A stretch of 41,746 bases of DNA, taken from Candidatus Rokuibacteriota bacterium (GTDB taxonomy: Bacteria; Methylomirabilota; Methylomirabilia; Rokubacteriales; CSP1-6). Below the pieces are notes generated by a model. The model searched no databases, was not told where the DNA came from, and worked only from the letters and a program-made list of their open reading frames with translations. The stretch spans positions 1 to 41,746 of the forward strand of contig JAUSJX010000137.1 of the NCBI GenBank assembly GCA_030647435.1. The letters are read 5' to 3'. The translations under genes were made by a program, and so were the position numbers. Below are positions 38,368 through 41,746 of this stretch, in pieces; position 1 is the first letter of the stretch; each line of letters begins with the position of its first letter.

Positions 38368-39354
38368 CTATCGGACGGCGTCGATCGCGACCCGAAGACC
38401 CTCGATCATCCGGTCGATCTCGGCGCCCGTGACGTTGAGCGCCGGCATGAGGCGGATGGCGTCGGGCCGCGGCGAGTTGAGCAGCAGGCCCGTGTTCTCC
38501 CAGCCCGGGTGCTTCTGGAGCTCGTCCCGCGCGTAGGTCACCACCCTGCTCCCGAAGCCGGCGTCCAGGTCGAGCGCGCGCAGCAAGCCCAGACCCCGCT
38601 CGTGGGACAGGCCGAGCTCCCGCACCAGGGTGGTCAGCTGCGCGCCGAGATAGTTCCCGGCGTCGACCACGCTCCGCAGGAACCCCGGCCTCAGGACCTC
38701 CTCCAGCACGGCGCAGCCGACGGCCGTCATCAAGGGACTGCCGTTGAAGGTGCCGCCCTGCTCGCCGTGCTCGAAGACCGAGACCTTCTCCGTCGCGCAC
38801 AGGGCGGCCAGCGGCACGCCTCCGCCGAACCCCTTGCCGAGCGTCATGATGTCTGGCGCATCGGCGGCGCTCCGCGCGAAGTGCTCGTAGGCCCAGAGCC
38901 TGCCGGTGCGACCGACGCCCGTCTGCACCTCGTCGACGATCATCAGGCAGTTGCGCCGCCGGGTGAGCGCGCGCAGCTCGCGCAGGAACTCGACCGTGGC
39001 CGGGACGACGCCGCCTTCGCCCTGGACGGGCTCCAGCATCACGGCCGCGGTCCGCCCCGTGATCCGCTCTTCCACGGAGGCCAGGTCGTTCAGCGTGGCC
39101 TTGGGGAAGCCCTCCACGTAGAACGCCGGGCTCGGCGTGATGAGCTCCCGCGCCTGGGCGGCCAGGGCGTCCCCGACCACGCGCGGGCAGTGCCCCAGGC
39201 ACGTGACCGCCCAGCCCTGGACGAAGTCGAGATAGCGCTTCCCGCGATGGTCGGTCAGCCAGGCGCCCTGCCCCTTGACGAAGACGATCTCCGGTCGTTC
39301 CGTCACCTCCATGAGGCTCTGGACGGGAAACTCCAGGTCGCGCGCATGTATCAT
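38368..39354 (-). CDS. class III aminotransferase (ArgD-like) with internal deletion
   Basis: 328 residues, against about 395 for acetylornithine aminotransferases. The N-terminal part ([25 protein letters not shown]) and everything from [10 protein letters not shown] onward ([24 protein letters not shown], Lys174 in [11 protein letters not shown]) are well preserved, but the usual 65-70 residues containing the PLP-phosphate segment (TNSGAEANE type) and HGRT are missing. The junction is near residue 80 (nt about 39114), where SPAFYVE runs directly into GFPKATLND. The frame is kept. It is the last gene of an argR-GNAT-argD-like operon; ATG overlaps the GNAT stop. Probably non-functional as an aminotransferase, or a local assembly collapse. 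Confidence 0.8.
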   Translation of the reverse strand: MIHARDLEFPVQSLMEVTERPEIVFVKGQGAWLTDHRGKRYLDFVQGWAVTCLGHCPRVVGDALAAQARELITPSPAFYVEGFPKATLNDLASVEERITGRTAAVMLEPVQGEGGVVPATVEFLRELRALTRRRNCLMIVDEVQTGVGRTGRLWAYEHFARSAADAPDIMTLGKGFGGGVPLAALCATEKVSVFEHGEQGGTFNGSPLMTAVGCAVLEEVLRPGFLRSVVDAGNYLGAQLTTLVRELGLSHERGLGLLRALDLDAGFGSRVVTYARDELQKHPGWENTGLLLNSPRPDAIRLMPALNVTGAEIDRMIEGLRVAIDAVR

Positions 39355-39791
39355 CTGCGGGCTCCGTAGGGATGGGGGTTGAAGACTTCCATCAGCCGAT
39401 CGGGATACCGCGCCGCTCCGAATCTGTACTGCGCGTAGAGGCCGTGAGCGTCGCGGGTGAAGAGCATGATGCGCCGCAGCCCCTGGAGGTCGGGATGCGC
39501 CATGATGGCGGCCATGAGGCTCTTGCCTACTCCGCGCCCGCGGAGCGACTCCAGCACGAAGACATCGCAGACGTAGGCGAAGGTAGCCCGGTCACTGACG
39601 ACCCGGGCGAATCCCACCTGCCGGTCCCCATCGAGAGCCCCGAAGCACAGCGAGTGCGCGACGGCCCGCTCAACCACCTCGCGCGAAATCCCGGGCGACC
39701 AGTAGGATGTGGTCAGGAAGCCATGGATCGCCTCGAGATCAAACCGTGAGGCGTCCGTGGTGATCTGGATGTCCCGCGCCGTGGCCTCCAT
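39351..39791 (-). CDS. GNAT N-acetyltransferase
   Basis: A 146-residue GNAT. Features are [63 protein letters not shown] with the acetyl-CoA motif R-G-R-G-V-G-K, and the C-terminal [20 protein letters not shown]. It matches the common stand-alone GNAT type with a DRATFAY motif rather than ArgA. ATG 39791 was chosen with GGAAGGG upstream; GTG 39794 would add one residue. It sits between argR (overlapping stop) and the argD-like gene, so arginine control is expected. Confidence 0.9.
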   Translation of the reverse strand: MEATARDIQITTDASRFDLEAIHGFLTTSYWSPGISREVVERAVAHSLCFGALDGDRQVGFARVVSDRATFAYVCDVFVLESLRGRGVGKSLMAAIMAHPDLQGLRRIMLFTRDAHGLYAQYRFGAARYPDRLMEVFNPHPYGARR

Positions 39792-40288
39792 CACGCGCCC
39801 TTCCTGACGGCCCGCTTCTCGAGCGCAGCCGTGAGCCGCCGGGCGAGAAGCCGCGCCGCCCGCTCGCTGTGCGTCGCGAGGAAGATGGTGTCGTCACCCG
39901 CGATCGTCCCCGCGACCTCCGGCAGGCTCGCCTCGTCGAGGGCGCGCGCCACCGGGTGGGCGCCGGCCGCCGGCGTCTTGACAACGACGAGCGTGCCCGC
40001 CGCCCGCACCGACAGCGCCGAGCTCCGCAGGACGCGGTCCAGCTTCGCCTCGCGCAGGTCGGCCGGCGCGAACTGAAAGAGCGTGGCGTCAGGCGCGACG
40101 TATCCCCTCGGCGTCTTGGCCAGGCCCAGTTCCCGGAGATCCCGCGACAGCGTCGGCTGCGCGACGACGATGCCGCGATGCCGCAGCAGGCGCTGCAGCT
40201 CGGCCTGGGAGCGAACGTGTCCCACCCGAACGAGTCCTGCGATCGCCTCTTGCCGCCGGAGCGAGCCTGCATCGTTATTTTTATTCAT
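39791..40288 (-). CDS. argR: arginine repressor ArgR
   Basis: A 165-residue repressor. The N-terminal winged helix holds IAGLVRVGHVRSQAELQRLLRHRGIVVAQPTLSRDLRELGL, including the recognition helix TLSRDLRELG. The C-terminal hexamerisation/arginine-binding domain has ALDEASLPEVAGTIAGDDTIFLATHS with the G-D-D arginine ligand pair. It should repress arginine biosynthesis when arginine is high. ATG 40288 lies inside one of two candidate ARG boxes at 40274-40308, indicating autoregulation. Downstream genes are a GNAT and an argD-like aminotransferase. Confidence 0.95.
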   Translation of the reverse strand: MNKNNDAGSLRRQEAIAGLVRVGHVRSQAELQRLLRHRGIVVAQPTLSRDLRELGLAKTPRGYVAPDATLFQFAPADLREAKLDRVLRSSALSVRAAGTLVVVKTPAAGAHPVARALDEASLPEVAGTIAGDDTIFLATHSERAARLLARRLTAALEKRAVRKGA

Positions 40289-40308
40289 TATTATGGATAA
40301 TTATCCAT
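40274..40308 (-). promoter_or_regulatory. two candidate ARG boxes (ArgR operators)
   Basis: ATGGATAATTATCCAT at 40293-40308 is a perfect 16-bp palindrome fitting the TGNATAATTATNCA operator form. GTTATTTTTATTCA at 40274-40287 (TGAATAAAAATAAC on the minus strand) fits the ARG box 5' half and overlaps the argR start codon. The box centres are 20 bp apart, close to two helical turns, as in known tandem ARG boxes. The AT-rich stretch stands out in a GC-rich genome. Confidence 0.75.
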
Positions 40309-40538
40309 CCGCCGGCCGTTGTCAAGTCAGATCTCACGGGGGCACGCTGCAGGAGGAAGGGGCCGGAGTCGGGCTAAACGCACTGATCCGATACACGTTT
40401 CCCGCCTGCTGCGCCTCGGAGGGGAGCGGGGACGCGAGAGGGCCGCCAGCGACCATCGCTATGAAGGTGCGCCGCTCGATCATCCGGTCGGTCCTGGCGT
40501 GGGTTGGCGCGCTGCGCTGGTAGGCACGAGCGTGGTGG
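40309..40538. other. intergenic region without a recognised gene
   Basis: A 230-bp gap between the argR operator and the terminator of the CHRD gene. It contains a short frame of 20 codons (MKVRRSIIRSVLAWVGALRW) starting near 40460, without a clear ribosome binding site. I see no RNA gene or further operator. Confidence 0.4.
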
Positions 40539-40574
40539 AAAAGAAAAAGCCCGCGTTGGCGGCGGGCTGTTTCT
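40539..40574. terminator. bidirectional intrinsic terminator
   Basis: AGCCCGC (40548-40554) and GCGGGCT (40562-40568) form a 7-bp stem with loop GTTGGCG, flanked by an A-tract on the left (AAAAGAAAAA) and TGTTTCT on the right. Read on the minus strand it terminates the CHRD gene after a U-rich tract. Confidence 0.75.
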
Positions 40575-40597
40575 CAGGGCTGAGAAATCGAGGGGCG

Positions 40598-41047
40598 TTA
40601 CGGCGTCAGCTGACCGCGGATCTCTCCGCCCGGATTGGCGGCGCTGTGCACGTTGACGTAGAGGTTTCCCAACCTGAAAGCCTCGTACTGGGTGTCGTTG
40701 AGTCGGATGCTCGCCGGAACGGACCACGTGTTGTCGGCTGTTCTGTTCAGGGGGATGATCACCGGCCCGTTCTCACCCGGCACACCCAGATGGATATGGG
40801 CCGCGGTGCCGGCGACGCCGGAGGTCATCACGCTGCCGCTGACCGACCTGTCCATGAGGACCCTGATGGTGCCGCTGCCCGTCGCGGCGGTGCTCACGGG
40901 AGGTACTTCCTGGTTGCCGTTGAGTATGACGTTCGCGCCGCTAGGCGCGGGGCTCGACATCTGGGCACATCCCGCGGCGAGGAGTGCCGCTGCGCCCATG
41001 CCGCTCGCCCAGAGGACCCGCCTCACGACCTGTTGTAGTGGATGCAT
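40598..41047 (-). CDS. CHRD-domain lipoprotein
   Basis: 149 residues. The N-terminus is a lipoprotein signal: a basic start, hydrophobic AALLAAGC with the lipobox L-A-A-G-C near residue 27. The rest (35-149) is a CHRD domain: NVILNGNQEVPPVSTAATGSG, AAHIHLGVPGENGPVIIPL and NLYVNVHSAANPGGEIRGQL, with the histidines of HIHLG and NVHS. The CHRD fold is shared with chordin; in bacteria it is secreted and of unknown activity. GGAGACAGGACA precedes ATG 41047. It is monocistronic with a strong terminator after it. Confidence 0.92.
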   Translation of the reverse strand: MHPLQQVVRRVLWASGMGAAALLAAGCAQMSSPAPSGANVILNGNQEVPPVSTAATGSGTIRVLMDRSVSGSVMTSGVAGTAAHIHLGVPGENGPVIIPLNRTADNTWSVPASIRLNDTQYEAFRLGNLYVNVHSAANPGGEIRGQLTP

Positions 41048-41184
41048 TGTCCTGTCTCCGTTTGGTTGATGGTGCAAAAGAAGAGTGTTGGCCTGCGTGC
41101 TACAAGCTAACAGCCATCCAGCAACGGTATCTATTGGACCTTGGTGCAATGCACGACCTGGCACAGCCGGAGCGATGGCCCCCC
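41048..41184. other. intergenic gap, no gene seen
   Basis: 137 bp between the start of the CHRD gene and the end of the small gene at 41185, both on the minus strand. It must hold the promoter of the CHRD gene; no consensus boxes could be picked with confidence. Confidence 0.4.
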
Positions 41185-41364
41185 TCACTCAGGAGTGTCG
41201 CGACCAAGCGCCGCATTCTTCTCGGCTGCATATGCGTCGGCTCGCTCGCGGGCTTCGAAACCGCAGAACCGGACTGACCGAGGGGAGTCGCCGTCAGCGA
41301 GGTCCACCGCCTCGACAATCCAGGCGCCTGGGAAGTCCTTGCTCTCCCTGGACTGATATCGCAT
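41185..41364 (-). CDS. small hypothetical protein
   Basis: 59 residues: MRYQSRESKDFPGAWIVEAVD, DLADGDSPRSVRFCGFEARERADAYAAEKN. It reads as a compact alpha-beta domain with an aromatic FPGAW turn and a helix with acidic/basic alternation, like small proteins that accompany oxidoreductase or stress genes, but I do not recognise a named family. ATG 41364 has GGGGGTGG directly upstream. It begins 13 nt after the Crp/Fnr stop on the same strand, so it is probably in its operon. Weak evidence beyond coding character and position. Confidence 0.5.
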   Translation of the reverse strand: MRYQSRESKDFPGAWIVEAVDLADGDSPRSVRFCGFEARERADAYAAEKNAALGRDTPE

Positions 41365-41377
41365 CCACCCCCCGGTA

Positions 41378-41746
41378 CTAAGCGCGAAAGAAGCGATCGA
41401 ACTCGCCTTTGACAATGCGGTAGCACTCACAAGCTGCCGCTTCCAAACCCGCGCGATCGAGGATGGTGATCCGGCCACGCCGGTAGCTGATCAGCCCTGC
41501 CCTTTGCAAGGCGCTGGCCGCTTGACTGGCGCTCCCGCGATTTACTCCCAGCATCTGCGACAGGAGTTCTTGAGTGGACTGGATCTCGCTGGATCGCGCG
41601 CGATCCTGGGACGTCAGCAGCCAGCGACAGAGGCGTTTCTGTATGGTGTGAAACCGGTTACAGGCGCCCGACTGAGACAACACCACGATCAAGGTATGCA
41701 GGTAGTGCAACACTAACTTATTAAGCGGACCGCATCGATCAAACTC
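41378..41746 (-). CDS. Crp/Fnr-family regulator (partial, N-terminus outside window)
   Basis: 123 residues before the stop; the frame is open to the window edge, so the cyclic-nucleotide-binding domain lies beyond. The visible part holds the dimerisation helix (PLNKLVLHYLHTLIVVLSQSGACNRFHTIQKRLCRWLL) and the winged helix: STQELLSQMLGVNRGSASQAASALQRAGLISYRRGRITILDRAGLEAAACECY. In the recognition helix the residues N-R-G-S-A-S-Q stand where most Crp/Fnr proteins have R-x-x-x-S. It probably regulates itself or the small gene downstream. Confidence 0.85.
   Translation of the reverse strand, partial: EFDRCGPLNKLVLHYLHTLIVVLSQSGACNRFHTIQKRLCRWLLTSQDRARSSEIQSTQELLSQMLGVNRGSASQAASALQRAGLISYRRGRITILDRAGLEAAACECYRIVKGEFDRFFRA

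Noticed and set aside
39351-39791. Assignment of the GNAT next to argR as N-acetylglutamate synthase (argA)
   Set aside because: Its motifs ([15 protein letters not shown]) fit a general stand-alone GNAT family; the neighbourhood alone is not enough.
40319-41038. Plus-strand open frame of 239 codons
   Set aside because: It crosses the terminator at 40539-40574 and is antisense to the CHRD lipoprotein, which has a lipobox and domain motifs.

Overview
The window is about 68-70% G+C, densely packed bacterial chromosome with very short or overlapping intergenic gaps (ATGA, GTGA and TGATG junctions). Branched-chain-type ABC uptake systems, acyl-CoA dehydrogenases, CaiB and MaoC proteins, several MFS carriers, dispersed GC-rich hairpin repeats and in-frame UGA selenoproteins together recall Candidatus Rokubacteria / Methylomirabilota-type soil bacteria. 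That placement is an inference from gene style; there is no rRNA or marker phylogeny in the window.

The most notable content is FOUR genes whose reading frame is interrupted by one TGA that is best read as selenocysteine. They are a DsbA-like protein (U-P-Y-C, minus strand, TGA at 1946-1948), a TlpA/redoxin-like protein (U-Y-N-C, TGA at 3820-3822) and two UGSC-family proteins (TGA at 29823-29825 and 34996-34998). Each TGA sits where the family has, or should have, the redox-active cysteine. Each is followed within about 20-27 nt by a hairpin resembling a bacterial SECIS element. In the two UGSC genes the hairpin has the same geometry: a 9-bp stem, a GUG loop, and the loop G 20 nt after the UGA. 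The UGSC module occurs in two architectures: fused in front of a large conserved domain of unknown function (29547-31133), and as a separate gene behind a free-standing copy of that domain (33662-34711 then 34711-35247).

Layout. 1-957: 3' end of an unknown gene and an alpha/beta hydrolase, then a MITE-like repeat. 1137-2113 (-): selenoprotein DsbA and a ChrR-like cupin. 2174-3358: YvlD-type membrane protein (+) and NYN/LOTUS protein (-). 3553-6319 (+): selenoprotein redoxin, sensor kinase and response regulator in one operon. 6379-7020: YuiH-type molybdoenzyme, then a second, inverted repeat copy. 7216-10104 (-): hydrolase-cyclase fusion, MFS carrier, RidA. 10318-11862 (+): UxaA-family dehydratase. 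12142-12709: two small genes.

12900-24391 (-): an 11-gene run that starts at a sigma70-like promoter and encodes an ABC importer (substrate-binding protein, LivH, LivM, LivG, LivF), an M20 amidohydrolase/carbamoylase, a double acyl-CoA dehydrogenase, MaoC, CaiB, a second acyl-CoA dehydrogenase and a ClpS-like protein. It probably imports an acid or amide and degrades it as a CoA thioester. 24501-25037: Nudix hydrolase. 25044-26339 (-): thioesterase and a HadA/HadB-like hydratase pair. 26391-27125 (-): TauE/SafE exporter, divergent from two MFS genes and the fused UGSC selenoprotein (27149-31133, +). 31149-33587 (-): MscS channel and alpha-glucan phosphorylase.

33662-38269 (+): the split UGSC pair, a YheT-type hydrolase, a remnant of a TPR gene, an M20 peptidase and a GNAT acetyltransferase, nearly all overlapping. 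38368-40288 (-): ArgR, GNAT and an internally deleted ArgD-like aminotransferase, under two candidate ARG boxes. 40598-41746 (-): CHRD lipoprotein, a small gene and a Crp/Fnr regulator cut by the window end. No tRNA, rRNA, CRISPR array, transposase or selABC gene was seen.
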